Position numbers and translations under genes: made by a program
Notes under the pieces: model-generated
What the model was told of the DNA's origin: nothing
The model's database searches: none
What the model saw: the letters and a program-made list of their open reading frames with translations, nothing else
Assembly: GCA_016781775.1 (NCBI GenBank)
Contig: JADDPR010000103.1
Span: 1 to 6,738, forward strand
From: Rubrobacter sp.
Lineage (GTDB): Bacteria > Actinomycetota > Rubrobacteria > Rubrobacterales > Rubrobacteraceae
Direction: 5' to 3'
Length of the DNA: 6,738 nucleotides
In this document: piece by piece, positions 1 through 5,456 of the stretch
How the letters are laid out: each line of letters starts with the position of its first letter
Numbering within the stretch: the stretch's first letter is position 1

Positions 1-12
1 TAAACCTCCTTA
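1..12 (-). promoter_or_regulatory. Shine-Dalgarno of the next gene, beyond the left edge
   Basis: Read on the minus strand, the ATPase stop codon TAA (12-10) continues directly as GGAGGTTTA to the window edge, giving TTAAGGAGGTTTA. This is a consensus ribosome site overlapping the stop codon. A further minus-strand gene should therefore start within a few bases of position 1, outside the window, co-transcribed with and probably translationally coupled to the ATPase. Its identity cannot be seen. Confidence 0.7.
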
Positions 13-2229
13 ATTTCGACGCCGGACGCTGCTCCCGGCGCGGAAGAGCCGAAGGCCGTTGAGCGTGACGGCGATGGAGGTGCCCATGTCGGCAAGGACG
101 GCGAGCCAGAGGGCCACGAGCCCGAAAGGCGCCAGCAGGACGAAAAGTCCCTTCACGACCACCGAGACAAGGATATTCTGCTTGATGATCCCCTCGGCGG
201 CGCGCGAGAGCCTCACCGCCTCCGCCAGCTTCGGCAGGTCGTCCTGCATGAGAGCGACGTCCGCGGTCTCCAGCGCCACTCCGGTCCCCGCCGCCCCCAT
301 AGCGAAGCCGACGGAGGAGGCGGCGAGCGCCGGCGCGTCGTTCACGCCGTCGCCGACCATCCCCGCCGAGCCGTGCTCCGCCACGAGCGCATGCACGGCC
401 TCGACCTTATCCCCGGGGAGGAGCCGCGCCCTGTACCCGATGCCGAGAGCCTCCGCCGTCCTGCGGGCGGGTGCCTCGGCGTCCCCCGTGAGCATCACGA
501 GATTCTCGACCCCGGCCTCCCGCAGGGCCTCGACCGTGGCCTTCGCGTCGCGTCGCACGGCGTCGGCTAGACCAAAGACCGCCAGGGGTCCGTGTTCGTC
601 GCCCAGGACCACCGGCGTCTCGCCCGCCCGCTCGACCTCCTCCAGCGCTCCGTTCGCGCCGTCCAGGGAGATGCCCGCCTCAGCGAAGAGCCGGGGACTG
701 CCTATAGCATATCGCCTCCCCACAACCTCACCCTCGGCGCCCCGCCCGGCGACCGACCGGAAGCCCGTAACCTGCGGCAGAATGCCCGCACCGTACCTCT
801 CGGCCGCCGTCAGGATCGCGTACGCCAGAGGGTGCTCGGAGCGCCGCTCTAGAGCCGCGGCCAACCTCACCACCCCGGCTTCGTCCCCGCCGCCGAGCGC
901 CACGACGCGGGAGACCACGGGGCGGCCCTCCGTCAGCGTGCCGGTCTTGTCGAAGGCTAGCGCCCTGATGCGTCCCGCCGCTTCCAGCGCCGCGCCCCCC
1001 TTCACCAGGATGCCCCGCCGGGAAGCCGCCCCGATCCCGGAGACCACCGTGACGGGGGTGGAGATCACGAGCGCGCACGGACACGCGATGATGAGCAGCG
1101 CCAGCCCCCGGTAAAACCACTCCCCGAACGAGGCCCCGAGGAGGGGAGGGACGACCGCCAGAAGTACGGCTATCGCCACCACTACCGGCGTGTAGACGCG
1201 CGAGAAGCGGTCGACAAACTGCTCGGCGGGCGCCTTCTTCGCCTGCGCGTCCTCCACGAGCCGGACGATGTTCTGGAGCGTCGAGTCCCCCGCCCGCTTC
1301 GTCGCCCGGACCAGGAGTCCGCCGGATCCGTTGAGGGTGCCCGAGTACACCGCATCGTTCGGCCCCTTCTCCACCGGCACGCTCTCCCCCGTAACCGGGG
1401 CCTCGTCCACCGCCGAAGATCCCTCGACCACCACGCCGTCCACCGCGAGCCTCTCGCCGGGCCTGACGACCACGATCTCTCCCACGACGACCTCATCCGC
1501 CGACGCGACGCGCTCCGTGCCATCCCTCTTCACGAGCACCTCGTTCGGGGCGAGCCGGACGAGCGAGCGCACAGCGCCACGCGTCCTGTCTATCGCGTAA
1601 ACCTGCAACGCGTTGCCGGCGGCGAACAGCACCACGACCGAGGCGGCCTCCGCCCACTCGCCGATACCCACAGCCCCGATCGTCGCAGCGCCCATGAGCA
1701 CGTTCATGTCCATGTGGCGCGCGCGCAGGCTGGCGATGGCCGCCCGGAAGATCGGCAGCCCCCCGACCACGATGGTCGCCAGATAAACGCCCTCCCGCGC
1801 AGCCTCCGGCGCACCAGCAAGGCCGAGCGAGAGCCCGACGAGAAACAAGAGCGCCGAGGCGGCCGTCGAGAGGGCCCTCGGGGTGCGCCAGAATGGCGTC
1901 CCGTCCGCCTCCTCCGTCTTGCCAACGCCATAGCCGGCCTCTCTGACGGCCCTCTCGATCTCTTCTAGCCGAAGCCCGGGCTCGTGCTCGGCGTCGAGGC
2001 GACCGGCGGCGAAGTTCACGGTGGCCCGGCGCATCCCCGGAAGCGTCGCTACTCGCTTCTCGACCGTGGCCGCGCAACTCGCGCAGTCCATTCCCTCGAC
2101 CCGCACGACCGTCCGTTCCGTACCATCGAGGGGGGGCTCGTACCGATGCTCCTCCCGCGTCGTCGGGCCGGCGGCCTGCCCGGCCGGTTCTTGCCCCAGG
2201 ACGGGGAGCATCTTCTTCGGGCGGCTCAT
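10..2229 (-). CDS. cadA: P1B-type Zn2+/Cd2+/Pb2+-exporting ATPase (ZntA/CadA type)
   Basis: This 739-aa inner-membrane pump couples ATP hydrolysis to export of soft divalent metals. Residues 1-38 form a short linker. One heavy-metal-associated domain follows (about 40-102) with GMDCASC at 46-52. The P-type core is complete: TGES (280-283) in the actuator domain, CPC in IACPCA (C383, C385) in the transport helix, DKTGT with phosphorylated D427, SEHP (464-467), TGD (581-583) and GDGVNDAP (626-633). K693 in the penultimate helix and D714 in LADMGTS of the last helix match residues typical of the ZntA (P1B-2) subgroup. Copper pumps instead carry a YN/MxxS pattern. The length is normal and no key residue is missing. 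The ATG overlaps the arsR stop (ATGA), so it is co-transcribed with the sensor gene. The GGAGG lies only 1 nt before this ATG; the next in-frame ATG is codon 7 (2211). Whether Zn, Cd or Pb dominates cannot be read from sequence. Confidence 0.95.
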   Translation of the reverse strand: MSRPKKMLPVLGQEPAGQAAGPTTREEHRYEPPLDGTERTVVRVEGMDCASCAATVEKRVATLPGMRRATVNFAAGRLDAEHEPGLRLEEIERAVREAGYGVGKTEEADGTPFWRTPRALSTAASALLFLVGLSLGLAGAPEAAREGVYLATIVVGGLPIFRAAIASLRARHMDMNVLMGAATIGAVGIGEWAEAASVVVLFAAGNALQVYAIDRTRGAVRSLVRLAPNEVLVKRDGTERVASADEVVVGEIVVVRPGERLAVDGVVVEGSSAVDEAPVTGESVPVEKGPNDAVYSGTLNGSGGLLVRATKRAGDSTLQNIVRLVEDAQAKKAPAEQFVDRFSRVYTPVVVAIAVLLAVVPPLLGASFGEWFYRGLALLIIACPCALVISTPVTVVSGIGAASRRGILVKGGAALEAAGRIRALAFDKTGTLTEGRPVVSRVVALGGGDEAGVVRLAAALERRSEHPLAYAILTAAERYGAGILPQVTGFRSVAGRGAEGEVVGRRYAIGSPRLFAEAGISLDGANGALEEVERAGETPVVLGDEHGPLAVFGLADAVRRDAKATVEALREAGVENLVMLTGDAEAPARRTAEALGIGYRARLLPGDKVEAVHALVAEHGSAGMVGDGVNDAPALAASSVGFAMGAAGTGVALETADVALMQDDLPKLAEAVRLSRAAEGIIKQNILVSVVVKGLFVLLAPFGLVALWLAVLADMGTSIAVTLNGLRLFRAGSSVRRRN

Positions 2230-2612
2230 ACCTCCGTCCTTGCGGGCTCCGATTCTTCGCCGAGCACGGCGTCGAGGAGGGCCAGACCCTCGGGGGTAAG
2301 GGAGTACATGACGAGCTTACCGCTCCGGCGGGAGCCGACGAGGCCGTGGGAACGGAGCGTGCGGAGGTGGTGCGAGACCAGGTTCTGGGCGCGCGAGGAG
2401 ATCCAGGCCAAGTCGCAGACGCACAACTCCCCGACCCCGCCCGCCTCTCCCGCCTCGCGCAACGCCGCCGCTAGCGTTAGCCTCGTCGGGTCCGAGAGCG
2501 CCCGCGCCCTCTCCGCCGCCTCACGGGCGGCCCCCTCACCGAGCAGCGCCCGACGAATACCTTCCGCCCTGGGCGCATCCAAACAAAGCAGATCGCAACG
2601 TTCTTCGTTCAT
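2226..2612 (-). CDS. cadC: ArsR/SmtB-family metal-sensing repressor, CadC-like
   Basis: This 128-aa winged-helix repressor should dissociate from DNA when it binds metal. The core has the family order: ALSDPTRL (38-45), ELCVCDL (62-68), a recognition helix around SRAQNLVSHHLRTLRSHGLV (73-92), and a beta wing near SRRSGKLVMYSL (94-105). The cysteines match the alpha-3N Cd/Pb site of CadC: an N-terminal C6-x3-C10 pair plus C64 and C66. The C-terminal helix (106-120) has no His, so the second (alpha-5) Zn site of SmtB/CadC appears absent. This suggests a soft-metal (Cd/Pb) sensor. The stop overlaps the ATPase ATG, which fits autoregulation of a sensor-pump operon. No Shine-Dalgarno precedes the ATG, but a TANNNT box lies 6 nt upstream, so the message may be leaderless. 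ArsR membership is certain; the metal preference is inferred. Confidence 0.93.
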   Translation of the reverse strand: MNEERCDLLCLDAPRAEGIRRALLGEGAAREAAERARALSDPTRLTLAAALREAGEAGGVGELCVCDLAWISSRAQNLVSHHLRTLRSHGLVGSRRSGKLVMYSLTPEGLALLDAVLGEESEPARTEV

Positions 2613-2645
2613 GATTTCATACTAACACACGTTGATGCGTTGATG
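2613..2645 (-). promoter_or_regulatory. Candidate leaderless promoter and operator of the arsR-ATPase operon
   Basis: On the minus strand TAGTAT (2624-2619) fits the TANNNT -10 pattern and is separated from the arsR ATG by only gaaatc. Transcription would start at or next to the start codon. No convincing -35 hexamer is visible 16-18 nt upstream. Directly upstream are two perfect tandem copies of CGTTGATG (plus strand 2630-2637 and 2638-2645). They sit where an ArsR-type repressor would block polymerase. ArsR operators are usually inverted rather than direct repeats, so the operator role is tentative. Confidence 0.45.
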
Positions 2646-2664
2646 TAAGGGAGATCGAGTTTGG

Positions 2665-2681
2665 GCAGGCGCGGGGCCTGC
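2665..2681. other. Small GC-rich hairpin in the arsR/CDF intergenic gap
   Basis: GCAGGC (2665-2670) and GCCTGC (2676-2681) form a perfect 6-bp stem with a 5-nt loop. There is no T-run on either side, so it is a weak terminator candidate. It could add to the stem at 2721-2748 in separating the CDF transcript from arsR. Confidence 0.3.
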
Positions 2682-2720
2682 AACCTTTGGGCTATGCCTC
2701 GTGTTGGGGAGATGGGGGAG

Positions 2721-2748
2721 AGGGCGCTCGTTGGGCGGCCCGCGCCCT
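2721..2748 (-). terminator. Stem-loop at the CDF stop codon, possible terminator
   Basis: AGGGCGC (2721-2727) and GCGCCCT (2742-2748) make a perfect 7-bp stem with a 14-nt loop. On the minus strand the stem begins at the TAA stop (2750-2748) of the CDF gene. It is followed by a C/T-rich tract (CTCTCCCCCATC) rather than a U-run. This is the GC-rich, U-poor form often seen in actinobacteria. It would end the htrA/75-aa/CDF transcript before the arsR promoter. Confidence 0.4.
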
Positions 2749-3686
2749 TAGCTCTGGGAGCGGAAGCGGAGGTCGTGGAGGGTGGCGTGGTGGTCGCCGG
2801 CGTGGTCGACTTGGAGGGTGGTGTGCTCTATGCCGTATTCGTGTTCGAGCAGGTCTTCCAGGTCGCGACGCTTCTGGTGGCAGTTCTCGTTCTGGCCGAC
2901 GAGGACGTGGGCGGCGAGGGCGGGGAAGCCGCTCGTTATCGTCCAGATGTGGAGGTCGTGGACCTCCCGTACGCCGTCGACGCCGACCATCTTCTTTCCG
3001 ACCTCTTCGGCGTCGATGCCGCGCGGGGTCGCTTCGAGGAGGATGGTGACCGAGTCGCGAAGGAGCCTCCAGGAAGAGGCGAGGATGAGGAGGCCGATGA
3101 CGGCGCTGACCAGGGGGTCCGCGTAGCGCCAGCCGGTAAAGATGATAATGACGGCGGCGACGATCGCGCCGATCGAGCCGAGGACGTCGGCGATCACGTG
3201 CCGGAGGGCGCCCTCGACGTTCAAGCTCTCGCCTTCGGAGCGAGAGAGGATCACGGCCCCGGCGACGTTCACCCCGAGGCCGAGGACGGCTATGGTGAGC
3301 ATGAGCCCGCCCAGGACCTCCGGCGGCTCCGAGAGGCGTCGGTACGCTTCGACGAAGATCCAGATCGAGATCGCAACCAGCGTCACCCCGTTGAAGAGGG
3401 CGGCCAGGATCTCGGCCCTGCGGAACCCGAAGCTCCGGGAGGGGGTCGCCGGACGGCCCGCGAGCCATGCGGCGAAGAGCGCCACGCCCAGAGAAGCGGT
3501 ATCCGAGAGCATGTGCCCGGCGTCGGCTAGCAGGGCGAGGGAACCCGTGAGGAGCCCCCCGATCACCTCGGCCACCATGAAGCCGCCCGTCAGGGCCAGC
3601 ACGACCGCGAGCGCCCGCTTGTCCGCGCCCCCGTGCCCGTGGTGGTCGTGGCCGCCGTGCCCGTGGTGGTCGTGCCCGTGACCCAC
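2748..3686 (-). CDS. czcD: CDF-family Zn2+/Cd2+ efflux transporter (CzcD/ZitB type)
   Basis: This 312-aa cation diffusion facilitator is a proton-driven antiporter that moves Zn or Cd out of the cytoplasm. It opens with a His-rich tail (residues 2-20) containing two tandem HDHHGHGG units. About six membrane segments follow between residues 24 and 207. The transport site is the classic pair of HxxxD motifs, H58-D62 in helix 2 and H163-D167 in helix 5, typical of Zn/Cd rather than Fe/Mn members. The C-terminal cytoplasmic domain (about 210-300) has EVHDLHIW (241-248), H260 and a His/Asp-rich end (DHAGDHH, 294-300), as in metal-binding CDF dimer domains. The start is GTG (3686-3684). Its GGAGG (3701-3697) lies inside the last codons of the 75-aa gene with a 10-nt spacer, and the genes are 5 bp apart, so coupling is likely. 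The exact metal is not determinable here. Confidence 0.94.
   Translation of the reverse strand: MGHGHDHHGHGGHDHHGHGGADKRALAVVLALTGGFMVAEVIGGLLTGSLALLADAGHMLSDTASLGVALFAAWLAGRPATPSRSFGFRRAEILAALFNGVTLVAISIWIFVEAYRRLSEPPEVLGGLMLTIAVLGLGVNVAGAVILSRSEGESLNVEGALRHVIADVLGSIGAIVAAVIIIFTGWRYADPLVSAVIGLLILASSWRLLRDSVTILLEATPRGIDAEEVGKKMVGVDGVREVHDLHIWTITSGFPALAAHVLVGQNENCHQKRRDLEDLLEHEYGIEHTTLQVDHAGDHHATLHDLRFRSQS
3631..3678 (-). repeat. 24-bp tandem repeat encoding HDHHGHGG twice
   Basis: Two 24-bp units (3631-3654 and 3655-3678) are identical over their first 20 bp and differ by one base in the last 4. They encode the duplicated HDHHGHGG metal-binding tail of the CDF transporter. The period is a multiple of three, so copy-number change would lengthen or shorten the His tail without a frameshift. 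Confidence 0.85.
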
Positions 3687-3691
3687 CGGCG

Positions 3692-3919
3692 TCAGGCCTC
3701 CTCGTACTGCTTGAGGGCCAGCCAGATCCCGAAGCCTATCTGCGCCGCCCCCAGCGCTCGCATGTAGTTCGGGTTCTCGGCGAAGAAGCGGGCGACCCTA
3801 CGCGCGGCCTCGGGGCCCGTCTCCCAGAGGCGCGAGTGTTCGCGGGGCGAGATCACCTCTATCGCGCCGTCCCCTACCGTCAGGATCGCAAAGGTCTCGA
3901 TCAGCCTCTTCTTCCACAC
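3692..3919 (-). CDS. 75-aa protein of unknown function, probable single membrane helix
   Basis: I do not recognise a named family. The protein starts with basic residues (WKKRL) and then a short hydrophobic stretch (about 8-22, ETFAILTVGDGAIEVI). An amphipathic, Arg-rich middle follows (REHSRLW...EAARRVARFF, about 26-46), then a Gly/Ala-rich hydrophobic segment (about 53-70, MRALGAAQIGFGIWLAL) ending KQYEEA. One or two membrane-associated helices are likely. The layout loosely recalls small DUF2065/YjeT-like membrane proteins, but the match is weak. The start is GTG (3919-3917) with GGGAGG 9 nt upstream. It sits 25 bp after htrA and 5 bp before the CDF gene, so it is co-transcribed with both. 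It could be a partner of either, but no function is shown. Confidence 0.8.
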   Translation of the reverse strand: MWKKRLIETFAILTVGDGAIEVISPREHSRLWETGPEAARRVARFFAENPNYMRALGAAQIGFGIWLALKQYEEA

Positions 3920-3944
3920 GCCAGGGTTCCTCCCGCCCTCTGTC

Positions 3945-5048
3945 CTAACGCTCCGGGTACTCGCCGAGCGTGACCGTCAGGCCTTGCTCTTCGCCGTCGC
4001 GTACCACCGTAAGATCTATGTTATCGCCGGGCCGGTAGTCGCGCAGGATCCCCAGAAGGTCGCCGTAGCTCGCGACTTCGACGTCCCCGGCGGCCGTGAT
4101 CACGTCGCCCTGCTCCAACCCGGCTTCGTCTGCGGGGGCGCCCGGCAAGACGTTGGAGACGAGCACCCCGCCGTCGACCGGGATGCCGAACTGCTCGGCG
4201 TCCTCCGGGGAGATCTCCTCCAGGTTCACCCCAAGGTAAGGCTGGGTCGCGTCCCCGTCCTCGATAAGCTGCTCGGCGACGGAGATCGCCGTGTCCGAGG
4301 GGATCGCGAACCCTATGTTCTCCGCCCCCGTCTGCGCCGGCGGCAGATACGCGACGTTGATGCCGACGATCTCGCCGGCCCGGTCGGCCAGCCCCCCGCC
4401 GGAGTTGCCGGGGGAGATGGCCGCGTCCGTCTGAATGAGGTCGACGAGCGAGGTGTCGCCCCCCGTAAGCTCTGGCGGCAGCGACCTGTTCAGGCCGCTT
4501 ATCACCCCGGCCGTCACGGTGGACTGGAACCCGGACGGGCTCCCTATGGCGACTGCGAGCTGACCCGGCGTCAGGTCCGCGTTCTCGCGGAACCGCGCCG
4601 CCGGCAGGTCGCTCCGCTCCACCTTCACGACCGCGAGGTCGGTCGCGCGATCGTTCCCGACGACCTCACCGCGTTCGGTGCTCCCATCGGCGAACGCGAT
4701 GTTCACCTCGCTCGCGTCCTGGACGACGTGGTTGTTGGTGACGATGTAGCCGTCCTCGCGGTAGATCACACCGCTCCCCAGACCCTGCTCCTCCTGTGTA
4801 CCGAACGGCGTCTCCTGAATCGCCTGCACGTTCACCTGAACGATGCTCGGCTCGACCTGCGACGCCACCTGCGCCACGGGCTCGTTCTCGGGGACATCAG
4901 CGGCCGGCTCGGGCGCCTGTTGCGCTACGTTCGCGGCCCTCTGCCCCGACCCTTCGGACTCGTCGCCCCCGAAGGTGCATCCCCCCATAAGCGCCAGCAG
5001 CACCACCACTACCGGCAGCGCCAGATTTCTTTTCGTCACACCCTTCAT
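3945..5048 (-). CDS. htrA: HtrA/DegP-type trypsin-like serine protease, lipoprotein form with one PDZ domain
   Basis: This 367-aa secreted protease should degrade or refold misfolded extracytoplasmic proteins. The N-terminus has KR, then a hydrophobic stretch and a lipobox-like LMGGC (C24). It is therefore probably lipid-anchored instead of held by the usual N-terminal membrane helix. M at -3 makes the lipobox imperfect. A polar linker (25-62) rich in Glu, Ala and Pro follows. The protease domain (about 63-262) has the full triad: H107 in TNNHVV, D137 in ATDLAVVKV and S216 in GNSGGG. One PDZ domain (about 268-363) contains YLGV and the APADEAGLEQGDVI motif. The start is ambiguous. The ATG at 5048 has GGGAGG only 1 nt away, while the in-frame GTG at codon 4 (5039) has a 10-nt spacer; the signal peptide works either way. 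It heads the htrA/75-aa/CDF group. Confidence 0.94.
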   Translation of the reverse strand: MKGVTKRNLALPVVVVLLALMGGCTFGGDESEGSGQRAANVAQQAPEPAADVPENEPVAQVASQVEPSIVQVNVQAIQETPFGTQEEQGLGSGVIYREDGYIVTNNHVVQDASEVNIAFADGSTERGEVVGNDRATDLAVVKVERSDLPAARFRENADLTPGQLAVAIGSPSGFQSTVTAGVISGLNRSLPPELTGGDTSLVDLIQTDAAISPGNSGGGLADRAGEIVGINVAYLPPAQTGAENIGFAIPSDTAISVAEQLIEDGDATQPYLGVNLEEISPEDAEQFGIPVDGGVLVSNVLPGAPADEAGLEQGDVITAAGDVEVASYGDLLGILRDYRPGDNIDLTVVRDGEEQGLTVTLGEYPER

Positions 5049-5136
5049 ACCTCCCGTCGGCAGCGCCGTGTTCGTCGGGGGACCTGCGATCTCTGCCTCG
5101 CCCGCCGAACCGGAGTGGGGAGCGAATCTCCAACCG

Positions 5137-5145
5137 AGTATACCA
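5137..5145 (-). promoter_or_regulatory. Candidate extended -10 promoter of htrA
   Basis: On the minus strand TGGTATACT reads as an extended -10 (TG-n-TATACT, hexamer 5142-5137). It lies about 90 bp before the htrA start, leaving a leader of roughly 80 nt. No good -35 is visible at the usual distance, which is common for extended -10 promoters. It is the best promoter-like match in the 5049-5300 divergent spacer. Confidence 0.4.
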
Positions 5146-5170
5146 AGGCGTCCACGGCGTCCTCGGCAGG

Positions 5171-5187
5171 ACGTCCCTCCCGGACGT
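5171..5187. repeat. Inverted repeat in the htrA/lipoprotein divergent spacer
   Basis: ACGTCC (5171-5176) and GGACGT (5182-5187) are perfect 6-bp arms around CTCCC. The repeat lies about 26 bp upstream of the candidate htrA -10. An activator or repressor site is possible but unproven. Confidence 0.3.
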
Positions 5188-5243
5188 TCACGACGGCTTT
5201 CGGGGGAGCGCCTCGCGCCACGAACGGCGTAGCCCGCGCGACC

Positions 5244-5272
5244 CTACCTCTGGGATACTCCTCCCGGGGTAG
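5244..5272 (+). promoter_or_regulatory. Hairpin overlapping a possible -10 ahead of the Tat micro-lipoprotein gene
   Basis: CTACCTC (5244-5250) pairs with GGGGTAG (5266-5272) with one G-T wobble, and GGGA (5252-5255) pairs with TCCC (5262-5265). Only T5251 is bulged, and the loop is TACTCC. This makes an 11-pair stem ending about 11 nt before the ribosome site. TGGGATACT (5251-5259) inside it also resembles an extended -10. So it may be the promoter with a palindromic operator, or an RNA hairpin in the leader if transcription starts further upstream. Confidence 0.35.
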
Positions 5273-5300
5273 GAGACTTCGAAGGAAGGTGAGGGCAGAG

Positions 5301-5447
5301 ATGGCGAAACCCGTGAACGAAGAGGTACTGAGCCGGAGGGCTTTCTTGAAGCTCGGTTTGGCTGGCCTCTCCGCGTCGGTGTTGCTCTTCCTCTCCGGCT
5401 GCCTCGGCGAGGAAGGGGAGGACGAGGGCGGCGAGGAGGACGACTAG
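5301..5447 (+). CDS. Tat-exported acidic micro-lipoprotein (48 aa)
   Basis: No family is recognised. The start at ATG 5301 is supported by AGGTGAGG (5287-5294) 6 nt upstream. The N-region MAKPVNEEVL is followed by SRRAFLK (11-17), an excellent twin-arginine motif. A hydrophobic stretch (18-30) then leads into the lipobox LSGC with C34. After lipidation and cleavage the mature part is C34-D48, only 15 residues. Nine of these are Glu or Asp and four are Gly, giving an acidic membrane-anchored tag. Such a tail could bind cations or sit as an ion-exchange group at the outer membrane face, but that is speculation. It is divergent from htrA and convergent with the membrane gene at 5457, with a 9-bp gap. 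The alternative is a remnant of a larger Tat lipoprotein. However, intact signal, lipobox and ribosome site with no further coding room argue for a real small gene. Confidence 0.72.
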   Translation: MAKPVNEEVLSRRAFLKLGLAGLSASVLLFLSGCLGEEGEDEGGEEDD

Positions 5448-5456
5448 CGACACCCG

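Noticed and set aside
59..1114. 351-codon open plus-strand frame opposite the ATPase
   Set aside because: Ser/Ala/Pro/Thr/Arg-rich shadow of the conserved ATPase core; no ribosome site and no recognisable motif.
2661..3530. 289-codon open plus-strand frame opposite the CDF gene
   Set aside because: Its composition (Glu/Asp/Val/Gly repeats) mirrors the complement of the transporter gene, whose HxxxD motifs prove the minus strand is coding.
3631..3678. Tandem repeats as a CRISPR or regulatory array
   Set aside because: There are only two units with no spacers, and they are in frame, encoding the His-rich tail.
3984..5447. 487-codon open plus-strand frame antisense to htrA
   Set aside because: It is a GC-rich shadow of the clear htrA coding strand, with Arg/Pro/Gly/His-rich composition and no domain. 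Only its last 48 codons, with their own ribosome site, form a convincing gene.
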